Source: Rhodospirillaceae bacterium (GTDB lineage: Bacteria; Pseudomonadota; Alphaproteobacteria; Rhodospirillales; UBA2165). Taken from it: a stretch of DNA of 53,329 bases. How positions within the stretch are numbered: the stretch's first letter is position 1; each line of letters starts with the position of its first letter. The stretch covers positions 1-53,329 of the forward strand of contig JABIHH010000002.1 of assembly GCA_018649725.1 (NCBI GenBank). Direction: 5' to 3'. Shown piece after piece: positions 34,754-43,676 of the stretch. The notes under the pieces are model-generated. The model had not been told where the DNA came from. It was given only the letters and a program-made list of their open reading frames with translations, and made no database searches. The translations under genes were made by a program, and so were the position numbers.

Positions 34754-35974
34754 TTAGTCAGCATCCAATCCGTAAGCTGTATGCAGGGCGCGGATGGCCA
34801 ATTCGCCATATTCTTCGGCGACCAGAACACTCACTTTAATCTCAGACGTTGAGATCACTTTGATGTTGATGCCTTTTTCAGCGAGCGTCATGAACATTTT
34901 CTGGGCAACACCCGCATGAGAGCGCATGCCGACGCCGACAACGGATATTTTCACGACGTCAGAATCCGCCACTATTTCACCGACGCCGATTTCGGCTTGG
35001 TTCTTTTCCAAGACAGCCACCGCTTTTTCCAAATCGGCCATACCGACCGTAAAGGTAAGGTCGGTGGTGTTACCGTCTTCTGAGATGTTCTGCACGATCA
35101 TATCGACATTGACCGCTGCATCGGCGAGCGGGCCAAAAATAGCCGCAGCCACACCGGGCTGGTCAGCGACTTTAAGCAATGTGATTTTTGCTTCGTCTGT
35201 ACTTTGCGATATGCCACTTACAACTTGCTGTTCCACGATTTCATCCTCGCTTACGACAATTGTGCCGGGACTGTCCTCAAAGCTGGAGCGCACCTGCACC
35301 CGAACTTTGTGGTTCATGGCAAGCTCAACCGAGCGGGTCTGCAAGACCTTCGAGCCAAGCGATGCCATTTCCAGCATTTCTTCATAGGTTATTTTATCTA
35401 ATTTCTGCGCCTTACTGACGATCCGGGGATCGGTCGTATAGATGCCATCAACATCGGTATAAATGTCGCAGCGATCTGCTTTAAGCGCACCGGCCAAAGC
35501 CACCGCCGTTAGATCCGAACCACCCCGGCCAAGCGTGGTCACCCGATTGGCTGGGCTAATGCCTTGGAAGCCAGGCACAACAGCGATTTCGCCATCGGCC
35601 AAACGTTTTTCAAGCTCGGCGGTTTCAATCCCGGTGATGCGGGCTTTGCCGTGCACATCATCCGTCTCAATCGCGATTTGCCATCCTAGCCAAGAACGTG
35701 CCTGAATGCCTAAGGCTTGAAGCGCTAGCGCCATGAGCCCAGCATTAGACTGTTCGCCCGACGCGACGACAACGTCATATTCGCGGGCATCAAACAGGCC
35801 GCCCATCTGATCGACATACGCCACCAGTTGATTGGTCACGCCAGACATTGCCGAAACGACGACGACAACTTCATTGCCGGCATCATGCTCGGATTTGGCG
35901 CGCAGCGCCGCGTTTTTAATACGCTCTATGTCCGCGACGGACGTGCCGCCGAATTTTTGTACAATTCGTGCCAT
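34754..35974 (-). CDS. lysC: Aspartate kinase
   Basis: 406 residues: kinase domain starting MARIVQKFGGTSVADIERIK, with GGSDLTAVALAGALKADRCD and the regulatory ACT repeats from about 265 (TLLKVADQPGVAAAIFGPLA; ISVVGVGMRSHAGVAQKMF). Phosphorylates aspartate, the first step to lysine, methionine and threonine. Length and two ACT domains are normal for the alphaproteobacterial enzyme, which is feedback-controlled. Located between ptsP and divergent ubiG. Confidence 0.95.
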   Translation of the reverse strand: MARIVQKFGGTSVADIERIKNAALRAKSEHDAGNEVVVVVSAMSGVTNQLVAYVDQMGGLFDAREYDVVVASGEQSNAGLMALALQALGIQARSWLGWQIAIETDDVHGKARITGIETAELEKRLADGEIAVVPGFQGISPANRVTTLGRGGSDLTAVALAGALKADRCDIYTDVDGIYTTDPRIVSKAQKLDKITYEEMLEMASLGSKVLQTRSVELAMNHKVRVQVRSSFEDSPGTIVVSEDEIVEQQVVSGISQSTDEAKITLLKVADQPGVAAAIFGPLADAAVNVDMIVQNISEDGNTTDLTFTVGMADLEKAVAVLEKNQAEIGVGEIVADSDVVKISVVGVGMRSHAGVAQKMFMTLAEKGINIKVISTSEIKVSVLVAEEYGELAIRALHTAYGLDAD

Positions 35975-36212
35975 TTTAACTCATACCATAACGATTGCCC
36001 GGGGAAATCATTCAGGCGGCTTGCTGGCCATCCTCCCGGCTTTGATGCCTGGCTATAATAGTCGTGTAACCGACTGATTAACCTCAATAAACCACCAGTT
36101 CTGGTGTTTTTTCGGGGGCTCGTCAGCTCGATTGGCGTATACATACTCTGTCCGGGGGTCATTTTGCAAGAGATGTAGTGTTTTTTGCTGGGTTTTACGC
36201 TATGACAGTTTC

Positions 36213-36974
36213 ATGACATCTATGGCAGAAAATTTAGGATCGGACAGCACAGCCTCGGTTAAAGAGGTCGATCATTTTGCGCAATTGGCAGAGGAATGGT
36301 GGGATCCGGCGGGCGATTTTAAATCGCTGCATCAGATAAACCCGCTGCGCATGACCTATCTACGCGATCAGATCTGCCAGTATTTCGACCGGGATAAGAC
36401 GCAGATCAACTCGCTGGACGGGCTGTCGGTGATTGATGTCGGCTGCGGGGGTGGCTTGATTTGTGAACCTTTAGCTCGGCTGGGTGCAGAGGTAACAGGT
36501 ATTGATGCGACGCCAGAAAGTATCGAGATTGCTCAACTTCATGCAAATCTGATGGGGCTCGATATCACGTATCAAAATAAATTGCCTGAAGAATTGGCCC
36601 AAGCGGGAGTGACTTTCGACGTCTTGGTCAATCTGGAAGTGATTGAGCATGTCGCCGATGTGACCGCTTTTATGACGGCTTGCGCGTCATTGCTTAAACC
36701 CGGCGGCCTTATGGTTGGCGGCACGTTGAACCGGACGGTCAAATCACTGGCCTTGGCCAAAGTGGCGGCGGAATATCTATTACGCTGGGTACCGGCTGGA
36801 ACTCATGACTGGCGTAAATTTGTAAAACCCTCAGAATTTGGCCATTATTTGCGGGACAGTGGGCTGGAAATAACCGATCTAACCGGTATGCGGCTTAACC
36901 CGTTAAATGGAAATTGGGAATTTTCTAAAAATCTTGATGTGAATTATTTTATTTCAGCCCAAAAACCCCAATGA
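36213..36974 (+). CDS. ubiG: Ubiquinone biosynthesis O-methyltransferase
   Basis: 254 residues from ATG 36213 (MTSMAENLGSD). An earlier in-frame start at 36132 has random extra residues and is rejected. The signature is VDHFAQLAEEWWDPAGDFKSL, then SVIDVGCGGGLICEPLARLG (SAM motif I), LEVIEHVADVTAF, and GTHDWRKFVKPSEF. Methylates two hydroxyls in ubiquinone synthesis. The family order next to lysC is common in alphaproteobacteria. Confidence 0.92.
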   Translation: MTSMAENLGSDSTASVKEVDHFAQLAEEWWDPAGDFKSLHQINPLRMTYLRDQICQYFDRDKTQINSLDGLSVIDVGCGGGLICEPLARLGAEVTGIDATPESIEIAQLHANLMGLDITYQNKLPEELAQAGVTFDVLVNLEVIEHVADVTAFMTACASLLKPGGLMVGGTLNRTVKSLALAKVAAEYLLRWVPAGTHDWRKFVKPSEFGHYLRDSGLEITDLTGMRLNPLNGNWEFSKNLDVNYFISAQKPQ

Positions 36975-37002
36975 AGTTACAGTGAAGCCAAAATAATTTT
37001 GG

Positions 37003-37476
37003 TCAAGAAGATTTGCGCTTTTTCCACGGTATGCGGCTAACCGGAATATCTTCTTCGGCGAGATCTTCAACTTCAGTCATCGTGGCTTCACCATAGATAC
37101 CCCGCTCTTCAGCTTCGCCGTAATGAATGGCGCGGGCTTCATCGGCAAAATTTTCGCCGACATCTTCGCAGTTTTCCTCGACATGTTTTTGAACTTTGCC
37201 GACGGCATCCAAGATCTCACGGGCAACTTCGGAAGCTCTGTTTTTGCCCTGCTTTTTACCTGCCAGATCGCGACCGCTCGGAACATCATGTTCCAAGCCC
37301 TTTTTGCGGGTCGAGGACGACAGCCGGGGGGCCATGATCGCTTTTTCAACAGCCGTATCGGAACAAACGGGACATTCAACATCGCCGCGCTTGGCTTGTT
37401 TGTCATAGGTGCCGCTGTCTTTGAACCAGGCTTCAAACTGGTGGCCTTGTGAACATCTGAGGTCGTAGAGAATCAT
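37003..37476 (-). CDS. DUF1178 family protein
   Basis: 157 residues with the DUF1178 signature: MILYDLRCSQGHQFEAWFKD, a CPVC knuckle (VECPVCSDTAVEKAIMAPRL) that pairs with the N-terminal Cys for metal binding, and a charged C-terminus. The function of the family is unknown; it is widespread in alphaproteobacteria. Convergent with ubiG, 28 bases apart. Confidence 0.85.
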   Translation of the reverse strand: MILYDLRCSQGHQFEAWFKDSGTYDKQAKRGDVECPVCSDTAVEKAIMAPRLSSSTRKKGLEHDVPSGRDLAGKKQGKNRASEVAREILDAVGKVQKHVEENCEDVGENFADEARAIHYGEAEERGIYGEATMTEVEDLAEEDIPVSRIPWKKRKSS

Positions 37477-37501
37477 TGAATTACCCTAGTGTATACTCAT
37501 A

Positions 37502-37543
37502 CTCGCTATCGAAGTCTCGCTATCGAAGTCTCGCTATTGAAGT
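37502..37543 (+). repeat. Three tandem 14-base repeats
   Basis: CTCGCTATCGAAGT is present twice exactly (37502-37515, 37516-37529) and once with one change (37530-37543, CTCGCTATTGAAGT). It lies between the divergent DUF1178 and methyltransferase genes. It may be a slippage-prone or regulatory array, or an accident. Confidence 0.7.
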
Positions 37544-37621
37544 TGGGGAGACTTATATCAGTTTAGGACGATTGCCAAGCTTTTGGCAAATTTTACACGA
37601 ATCTATTAATAATTGGAAAAT

Positions 37622-38152
37622 ATGCAGCAATCTTCAATATCTCAACCCATTCCGGCCAATTGGGTGCAAAAAAAATTGCCCCTGGTGCCAACTGGTGGAG
37701 TAGTGCTCGACCTCGCTTGTGGTCGTGGACGGCATACGCGTTTGTTGCTGGAGGAAGGTTTTTCGGTCGTCGCCCTGGATAAAGATGTTAGTGGGCTCGA
37801 CGATATTGCTGGCTCGCCCAATCTCGAAATTGTCGCGGCTGACCTGGAAGACGGGAGGGTTTTTCCGCTCAAAGGGCGACAATTCTCCGGCATCATTGTC
37901 GTAAACTATCTCTACCGTCCGGTATTTGACGAATTGGTAACGGCGCTGGCACCCGGCGGTGTCTTAATCTACCAGACCTTCATGCAAGGCAACGAAGCCT
38001 ATGGCCGCCCCCGCAATCCTGATTTCTTGTTGCAAGAAAACGAGCTTAAAGAAGTTTTCGGTGCAGAATTGAGCGTCCAGGCCTTCGAGCAAGGCTTTGA
38101 GGAACGCCCTTCGCCGGCGATGATACAAAAGATCTGCGCCGTAAAAGCTTAA
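37622..38152 (+). CDS. SAM-dependent methyltransferase, TehB-like
   Basis: 176 residues from ATG 37622 (a TTG at 37613 also exists). Motif I is GVVLDLACGRGRHTRLLLEE; DVSGLDDI and IIVVNYLYRPVFDELVTALA follow, and LIYQTFMQGNEAYGRPRNPD closes the fold. The closest well-known relatives are TehB-type methyltransferases, but the substrate is unknown. Preceded by the tandem 14-base repeats. Confidence 0.75.
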   Translation: MQQSSISQPIPANWVQKKLPLVPTGGVVLDLACGRGRHTRLLLEEGFSVVALDKDVSGLDDIAGSPNLEIVAADLEDGRVFPLKGRQFSGIIVVNYLYRPVFDELVTALAPGGVLIYQTFMQGNEAYGRPRNPDFLLQENELKEVFGAELSVQAFEQGFEERPSPAMIQKICAVKA

Positions 38153-38182
38153 TATCTGCCAGTCTGTTAATTATTCTGAAAA

Positions 38183-39037
38183 CTATTCTGCGGCTTTTCC
38201 AGCAGCGATTTCGGCGGCAGCGATTTCAAAGTCGCGGTCATGGGTGAGGGCGGGAACTTTGCCCCGGGTTTCGGTGACTTTGGTCATGTCAATTTCAGCT
38301 GTGATGACACCGACATCGGGGCCGCCATCGGCGAGGACTTCTCCCCAGGGATCGATGATGACTGAGTGGCCGAAGGTTTCTTTGCCTTCAGCGTGAGAGC
38401 CACAGAGACCTGGTGAGATGACAAAGCTGCCGGTTTCAATGGCGCGAGCGCGCTGCAAGATGTGCCAATGGGCTTCGCCGGTGATCTTGGTGAAAGCCGC
38501 CGGTGCGCATAATATGTTGGCGCCTGCTTGCGCTAAGGCACGGTAGAGATAGGCAAAGCGGATGTCGTAACAAATGGACATGCCAAGATTGCCCCAGGGC
38601 AAAGGTGTCACAACGGCTTGATTGCCCGGCGCGTAGGTTGCGGATTCTTTGTAAGATACGCCGGCGCCGAGATCGACATCAAACATGTGGATTTTGTCAT
38701 AGGTTGCCGCGATTTGACCCGTAGGATTGAAGAGATAAAGCCGGTTGGCAATCCGCCCATCACCCACCCGAACCGCCAAGGTGCCACCCAATATCCAGGC
38801 GCCGGAGGCTTTGGCTTCTTCTTCATACATCGGGATGAAGGGGTGATCTTTTTCCTCCGGGACTTTGGCCCGAAGCGCTTCATTGTCGGGCTCCATCAGG
38901 CTAACGCATTCCGGCAGCGCGATGAAATCAGCTTTTAGGCTCACCGCCTCCCTGATCAGATCACGGACAATCGGGAGATTGTCGGCAATATTGTTTTGGG
39001 CGTTATTTTGAATACAGGCAGCAGTAAAAGTCGACAT
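38183..39037 (-). CDS. Carbon-nitrogen hydrolase (nitrilase-superfamily, Nit2-like)
   Basis: 284 residues of the nitrilase superfamily: Glu in FIALPECVSLMEPDN, Lys in YDKIHMFDVD and Cys in LGMSICYDIRFAYLYRAL form the expected triad. Length and AEIDMTKVTETRGKVPAL fit omega-amidase/Nit2-type enzymes that hydrolyse amides of 2-oxo acids or deaminated glutathione. It forms a minus-strand group with grxC and comF. Confidence 0.85.
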   Translation of the reverse strand: MSTFTAACIQNNAQNNIADNLPIVRDLIREAVSLKADFIALPECVSLMEPDNEALRAKVPEEKDHPFIPMYEEEAKASGAWILGGTLAVRVGDGRIANRLYLFNPTGQIAATYDKIHMFDVDLGAGVSYKESATYAPGNQAVVTPLPWGNLGMSICYDIRFAYLYRALAQAGANILCAPAAFTKITGEAHWHILQRARAIETGSFVISPGLCGSHAEGKETFGHSVIIDPWGEVLADGGPDVGVITAEIDMTKVTETRGKVPALTHDRDFEIAAAEIAAGKAAE

Positions 39038-39077
39038 TATGTTCTCAATTTAAATTGGCTGAAACGATGTCGCGATC

Positions 39078-39332
39078 TTAGCCCAGCAGGCCGTCTAATT
39101 CACCCCTTGACTCCAAGGCATAAAGTTCATCACAGCCACCGACATGGGTGTTGTCGACAAAAATTTGCGGCACGGTCCGTTGACCGTTGGCACGGTCCAG
39201 CATTTCACCGCGTTTGCTCGGATGGAAAGTAATATCGATTTCGTTGAACTCGACACCTTTGTCTTCGAGTAATCCTTTGGCGCGATAACAAAAACCGCAA
39301 AAGGGTGATGTGTATATTTCGACTTTGGCCAC
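39078..39332 (-). CDS. grxC: Glutaredoxin 3 (GrxC)
   Basis: 84 residues: KVEIYTSPFCGFCYRAKGLL with an active site CGFC (residues about 12-15) instead of the usual CPYC, then GVEFNEIDIT, RTVPQIFVDNTHVGGCDELY with the cis-Pro TVP motif. Reduces disulfides with glutathione. The CGFC variant resembles thioredoxin-type sites and may change redox potential. Confidence 0.9.
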   Translation of the reverse strand: MAKVEIYTSPFCGFCYRAKGLLEDKGVEFNEIDITFHPSKRGEMLDRANGQRTVPQIFVDNTHVGGCDELYALESRGELDGLLG

Positions 39333-39411
39333 GATGGTTCCTTAATTTTTACGAGATACTTTATGTTGGAGAGAGATATATAATCCTTACAGCCAATTTA
39401 TCCAGTCAATT

Positions 39412-40191
39412 TTATGTCAGTGCGTCGTCATCGCTCTGGGCGGGTGTGGCTATTTCTGTGCGCACCACGCGGGCGAGAGTTAATACATCAACATTTTTGA
39501 CCCCTGCTTGAAGGAGTATTTTTGTGCAGGCCTGAGCCGTTGCGCCGGTGGTGAGCACATCATCAATCAAGAGGATTTTTTTGTCCTTAATCCCGGCCTT
39601 GGCCCGGCTCGGCACAGAAAATGCTCCGCGCAGATTGGTGTGACGGGCGCGCACCGTCTTATGCCCTTGCGAGGCCGTCTTTTTGTGCCGACGCAAGATG
39701 TTCGTGCGGGCAGGGATGCCTGAGAGTTTGCTAAATTCGATCGCCAATAAAGCAGCTTGGTTGTAGCGGCGATGAAACAGCCGGGACCAATGCAAGGGTA
39801 CCGGAACGATTACATCAATCTCGGGGGACATCTTCGAGCCGGCGCGAAACAACCATTTTCCATAAGCCGCCACGGCATGGGTTTTGTCACCATGTTTGAA
39901 GGCGAGAATAATATCCCGACTGGCCGCATTATAAATCATGGCAGAGCGGGCCCGGCTGAATAGTGGCCGGTCCTGGCTACACGCACCACATAACGCCGCC
40001 GGCCCAAGATCATATTCAAACGGCAGGCCGCAAGCCTCGCAACAGGCACCATCGATAAAGGATATCTTCAGCCAGCAGGTTGCGCATAGCGTGCCAGTTT
40101 CGGCGACCAGGCTTGCGCATTTCAGACATTGCGGCGGAAACAAAATATCCAAAAAGCGTGTTTTAAAGGCGGATAGGGCGGCTGCTTCCAT
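39412..40191 (-). CDS. comF: ComF family protein
   Basis: 259 residues: N-terminal zinc-binding cysteines (CLKCASLVAETGTLCATC and CEACGLP; CGACSQD) and a C-terminal phosphoribosyltransferase fold with the PRPP loop ILLIDDVLTTGATAQACTKI. Family members are linked to DNA uptake or act as amidophosphoribosyltransferase-like proteins; the alphaproteobacterial role is not settled. Confidence 0.85.
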   Translation of the reverse strand: MEAAALSAFKTRFLDILFPPQCLKCASLVAETGTLCATCWLKISFIDGACCEACGLPFEYDLGPAALCGACSQDRPLFSRARSAMIYNAASRDIILAFKHGDKTHAVAAYGKWLFRAGSKMSPEIDVIVPVPLHWSRLFHRRYNQAALLAIEFSKLSGIPARTNILRRHKKTASQGHKTVRARHTNLRGAFSVPSRAKAGIKDKKILLIDDVLTTGATAQACTKILLQAGVKNVDVLTLARVVRTEIATPAQSDDDALT

Positions 40192-40269
40192 GGCTCATAA
40201 TCCTGACTAATTTTAGGTCAGTATGACTATGGCGTTGGGAGAGGCGGTTTTTTGTGGCATATATCAAAA

Positions 40270-41193
40270 ATGCCGAGAAAAATTCAAGAAAATATTCGAG
40301 ACTCCTCTGCCAATGAAGCAGAAATTTTTGACCGCAGATCGGTAAAACAGCATCGGAATCGCGCGGCTTCCAGCTTGAGCGAGTTTGAGTTTCTCTTATG
40401 CGAAGTTGCCGATCAGCTGGTCGATCGGTTGAGTGATATACGCCGCAACTTCCCGGTGGCGCTAGATGTTGGTTGTCATACAGGCCAGATTTCTCGGCTG
40501 CTCCAAGGCCGGGGTGGCATTGAGCAGCTCTATCAATGTGACCTTTCTGAGCCCATGGCGCGCCAGACCGCGGGTTTAAGAATTGTTGCCGATGAAGAGT
40601 TTTTACCAATTGGTGACGCGCAGCTGGATCTTGCGATTTCATCGTTATCCCTGCATTGGGTCAACGATTTACCGGGCGCGCTTATTCAAATACGCCGGGC
40701 CCTAAAACCGGATGGCCTGTTTTTAGCGACACTTTTTGGCGGCGAGACGTTAAAGGAGCTTCGGCAATCCCTCATTACGGCTGAAAGTGAAATTGTCGGC
40801 GGTGCCGGACCCCGGGTCTCGCCATTTGCTGATGTCCGTGACGGGGGGGCGCTTTTGCAGCGGGCCGGTTTTGCTCTGCCGGTTGCCGATACCGAAGTGC
40901 TGGCGGTTTCTTATGAAAATCCCTTGAAATTGATGCACGACCTCCGCGGCATGGGTGAGCAGATGGCAACCCATAGCAGAGCAAAGACCTTCACCCGCAG
41001 GGATGTTTTGTTTCGCGCTTGTGAGATTTATCAGGATATATTTGGCGATGACGATGGCCGGGTGCCTGCAACTTTTGAGGTGATTACGCTAACCGCCTGG
41101 GCACCTGCTCCCGATCAGCAGCAACCATCGACGCGGGGGTCGGGCCAAATCAGTTTGGCCGATGTGTTGAAATCTGATGATGAAAGCGCGTGA
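40270..41193 (+). CDS. BioC/NDUFAF5-like methyltransferase
   Basis: 307 residues from ATG 40270. A TTG at 40252 has a better ribosome site (GGGAGAGG) and would add six residues, so the start is open. The N-terminus has EIFDRRSVKQHRNRAASSL, the mark of the NDUFAF5/BioC-like group, and motif I is FPVALDVGCHTGQISRLLQG. ISSLSLHWVNDLPGALIQIR is the motif next to the active site. Homologues hydroxylate or methylate respiratory subunits; function here not proved. Confidence 0.8.
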   Translation: MPRKIQENIRDSSANEAEIFDRRSVKQHRNRAASSLSEFEFLLCEVADQLVDRLSDIRRNFPVALDVGCHTGQISRLLQGRGGIEQLYQCDLSEPMARQTAGLRIVADEEFLPIGDAQLDLAISSLSLHWVNDLPGALIQIRRALKPDGLFLATLFGGETLKELRQSLITAESEIVGGAGPRVSPFADVRDGGALLQRAGFALPVADTEVLAVSYENPLKLMHDLRGMGEQMATHSRAKTFTRRDVLFRACEIYQDIFGDDDGRVPATFEVITLTAWAPAPDQQQPSTRGSGQISLADVLKSDDESA

Positions 41194-41200
41194 TTTTTAG

Positions 41201-41911
41201 ATGAATTTTCCAGACCCTTTAATCCAAGGCCGATTGATCAAACGTTATAAAAGGTTCCTCACAGATGTTGAACTTGAAAGCGGTGAAGTCGTTGTCGCTC
41301 ATTGCGCCAATCCGGGCTCAATGTTGAGCCTGCTGGAGGAGGGTGCCGAGGTTTGGTTGTCGCCCGCCCGCAACCCAGCGCGTAAATTAAAATACACCTG
41401 GGAGATGATCAATATCGGCGGCTCTTTGGTGGGACTAAATACAGCGTTGCCCAATAAAATCGTCCAAGAGGCGATCGAGGATGGTCTGATACCGGAGCTG
41501 GTGGGCTATGATAGTTTGCGCCCGGAAGTGAAGTACGGCAAAAATTCTCGCATCGATATATTGCTTGAGGGTGAAAACGTACCCATCTGTTATGTAGAGA
41601 TTAAAAGCGTGACGATGTCTCGCCCGGAAAAAGGCGATAATCTGGCGGAATTCCCAGATTCTGTGACCGCTCGCGGGACCAAGCATTTGCAGGAATTATC
41701 CGATCAAGTTGCTGAGGGTAAGCGGGCCGTGATGTTATATTTGGTCCAAAGAGAGGATTGTAACGAATTTAGTGTCGCCGCCGATATCGACCCGGCTTAT
41801 GCAGCGGGTTTAAAGGCAGCGAAATTGGCTGGTGTCGAGACTTTATGTTATGGTTGCAGTGTCTCACCAGAAGCAATAAACATAGCGCGTAAGTTAAAAA
41901 TTACGTCTTAA
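41201..41911 (+). CDS. sfsA: Sugar fermentation stimulation protein SfsA
   Basis: 236 residues with the SfsA signature: IQGRLIKRYKRFLTDVELES, AHCANPGSMLSLL and YVEIKSVTMSRPEKGDNLAE (nuclease-like E-x-K), plus TARGTKHLQELSDQVAEGKR. DNA-binding, likely nuclease-fold protein. It is eight bases after the preceding gene. Confidence 0.9.
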   Translation: MNFPDPLIQGRLIKRYKRFLTDVELESGEVVVAHCANPGSMLSLLEEGAEVWLSPARNPARKLKYTWEMINIGGSLVGLNTALPNKIVQEAIEDGLIPELVGYDSLRPEVKYGKNSRIDILLEGENVPICYVEIKSVTMSRPEKGDNLAEFPDSVTARGTKHLQELSDQVAEGKRAVMLYLVQREDCNEFSVAADIDPAYAAGLKAAKLAGVETLCYGCSVSPEAINIARKLKITS

Positions 41912-41947
41912 ACGGTCATTTTTATATTTATTTAGGAGCCATGTAGC

Positions 41948-42745
41948 TTGGACGCGGAATCAAGATCAATAAAAATTCACACCGAGGCAGATTTTGCAGC
42001 GATGCGGAAAGCCGGTCGTTTGGCCGCCGAGACGCTCGATTTTATCGCTGAATATGTTGTGCCGGGTGTGAAGACGGATGACCTTGATCGCCATTGTGCG
42101 GAGTTTATCGCCGATCATGGCGGAATTTCTGCGCCGCTAAATTATCGCGGCTATCCTAAATCCGTCTGCACGTCGGTAAATCATGTGGTTTGTCACGGTA
42201 TCCCTGGTGATAAAATCCTCAACAATGGCGATGTGGTAAATATTGATGTCACGCCGATCGTTGATGGCTGGCACGGCGATACAAGCCGGATGTTTTATGT
42301 TGGCGATGTTGGTGTCAAAGCCAAGCGCCTGATTGATGTCACCTATGAATCGCTGATGAAAGGCATTGAGGTCGTAAAACCTGGTGCCACAGTTGGCGAT
42401 ATCGGCCATGCCATTCAATCTTATGTAACGCCGTTTCGCTACTCGATCGTGAGGGATTTCTGTGGTCATGGCTTGGGCCGGGTCTTTCACGACGCGCCAA
42501 ATATTTTGCATTTTGGTAATCCTGGAGAAGGGGCTGTTTTGCGTGAAGGCATGTTCTTCACGATCGAACCGATGGTCAATATCGGCGGTGCCGAAGTGAG
42601 AATTCTAAAAGATGGTTGGACGGCCGTAACCAAAGATCACTCTTTGTCGGCGCAGTTTGAGCATTCAATTGGTGTCACATCAGATGGCTGTGAAATATTC
42701 ACCCTGTCTCAGCTTGGACGCGATAAGCCGCCTTACGACCTATAA
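41948..42745 (+). CDS. map: Methionine aminopeptidase type I
   Basis: 265 residues from TTG 41948 (no in-frame ATG fits the N-terminus; AGGAG at 41932). GIPGDKILNNGDVVNIDVTP and VDGWHGDTSRMFYVG supply the two metal-binding Asp, CGHGLGRVFHDAPNILHFGN the His, and FTIEPMVNIGG and AQFEHSIGVT the Glu residues. It removes the initiator methionine. Curiously, ATGTAG sits at 41941-41946 between the ribosome site and the TTG start. Confidence 0.92.
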   Translation: MDAESRSIKIHTEADFAAMRKAGRLAAETLDFIAEYVVPGVKTDDLDRHCAEFIADHGGISAPLNYRGYPKSVCTSVNHVVCHGIPGDKILNNGDVVNIDVTPIVDGWHGDTSRMFYVGDVGVKAKRLIDVTYESLMKGIEVVKPGATVGDIGHAIQSYVTPFRYSIVRDFCGHGLGRVFHDAPNILHFGNPGEGAVLREGMFFTIEPMVNIGGAEVRILKDGWTAVTKDHSLSAQFEHSIGVTSDGCEIFTLSQLGRDKPPYDL

Positions 42746-42831
42746 ATTTTTTCTCAAAGCGTTAAAAACCCCCTCTGATCCCTTCATAACAATATATGCG
42801 TATATATTTTATGGGGGAAAGTGGAGGAATT

Positions 42832-43524
42832 ATGCCCGACTCAAAACTTGAAAAATCTCTTAATGTGGGTCACCGCAAGCGGTTAAGAGATCGATTTCTA
42901 AAAGCCGGTGCGTCTGCCCTTTCGGATTATGAAATTTTGGAAATGGTGCTGTTTATGGCCCAGCCACGCGGCGATATGAAACCAACTGCCAAGAAATTAT
43001 TGCGGAAATTTGGCAGCTATGCGGGCGTTATTTCGGCAGATGCTAAGGAATTAGAGAAAGTGGCCGGCGTCGGTGTGGTCGCGGTTGCCGCATTGAAAAC
43101 CGTGCGTGACGCTGCCCTGCGCCTGTCTCAGGATGAGTTAATTGGCCGGCCGGTTCTAAGCTCCTGGCAGGCGTTGCTGGATTATTGCCGCCAAGCCATG
43201 GGGCATGAGAAAAAAGAACAATTCCGCATCTTTTTTCTCAATCGTAAAAACCTCCTGATTGCCGATGAAGTGCAGCAAATAGGAACGGTTGACCACACAC
43301 CGGTATATCCTCGAGAAGTCGTCAGCCGAGCCTTGGAACTCGGGGCGACGGCGATCATCATGGCGCATAATCATCCGAGCGGCGATGCGAGCCCGTCTAA
43401 AGGCGATATTGCCGTGACCAAGCAGGTTCAGGAAGCTAGCAGCAAGCTTGGTATTATGCTCCATGATCATGTCATCGTCAGCCGCAATGGGACGTCAAGT
43501 TTCAAAAGCATGGGTTTGTTGTAA
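42832..43524 (+). CDS. radC: DNA repair protein RadC (JAB/MPN fold)
   Basis: 230 residues from ATG 42832, which has GTGGAGGAAT as ribosome site; an upstream in-frame start at 42796 is rejected. The N-terminal helix-hairpin-helix region (GHRKRLRDRFLKAGASALSD ... LEKVAGVGVVAVAALKTV) is followed by the JAB metal motif TAIIMAHNHPSGDASPSKGD (H-x-H-x7-S-x2-D). RadC's biochemical role remains unproven despite the name. Confidence 0.9.
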   Translation: MPDSKLEKSLNVGHRKRLRDRFLKAGASALSDYEILEMVLFMAQPRGDMKPTAKKLLRKFGSYAGVISADAKELEKVAGVGVVAVAALKTVRDAALRLSQDELIGRPVLSSWQALLDYCRQAMGHEKKEQFRIFFLNRKNLLIADEVQQIGTVDHTPVYPREVVSRALELGATAIIMAHNHPSGDASPSKGDIAVTKQVQEASSKLGIMLHDHVIVSRNGTSSFKSMGLL

Positions 43525-43676
43525 CAATATCGTGTGACTCATTGATTGGATAAAGTTAAAATTTTATTCTATTGAGCCATTAATTTTAAGGCCTAGGGAA
43601 ATCACCAATAGTATTTATGCTTCTAATGCCAATTTAATACACTGACTGATCACAATACGCGAAGTGACTTAACATA

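Noticed and set aside
36988..37002. CCAAAATAATTTTGG as a bidirectional terminator between ubiG and DUF1178
   Set aside because: AT-only stem with a three-base loop and no T tract; too weak to call.
37502..37543. CRISPR array
   Set aside because: 14-base units without spacers; plain tandem repeat.
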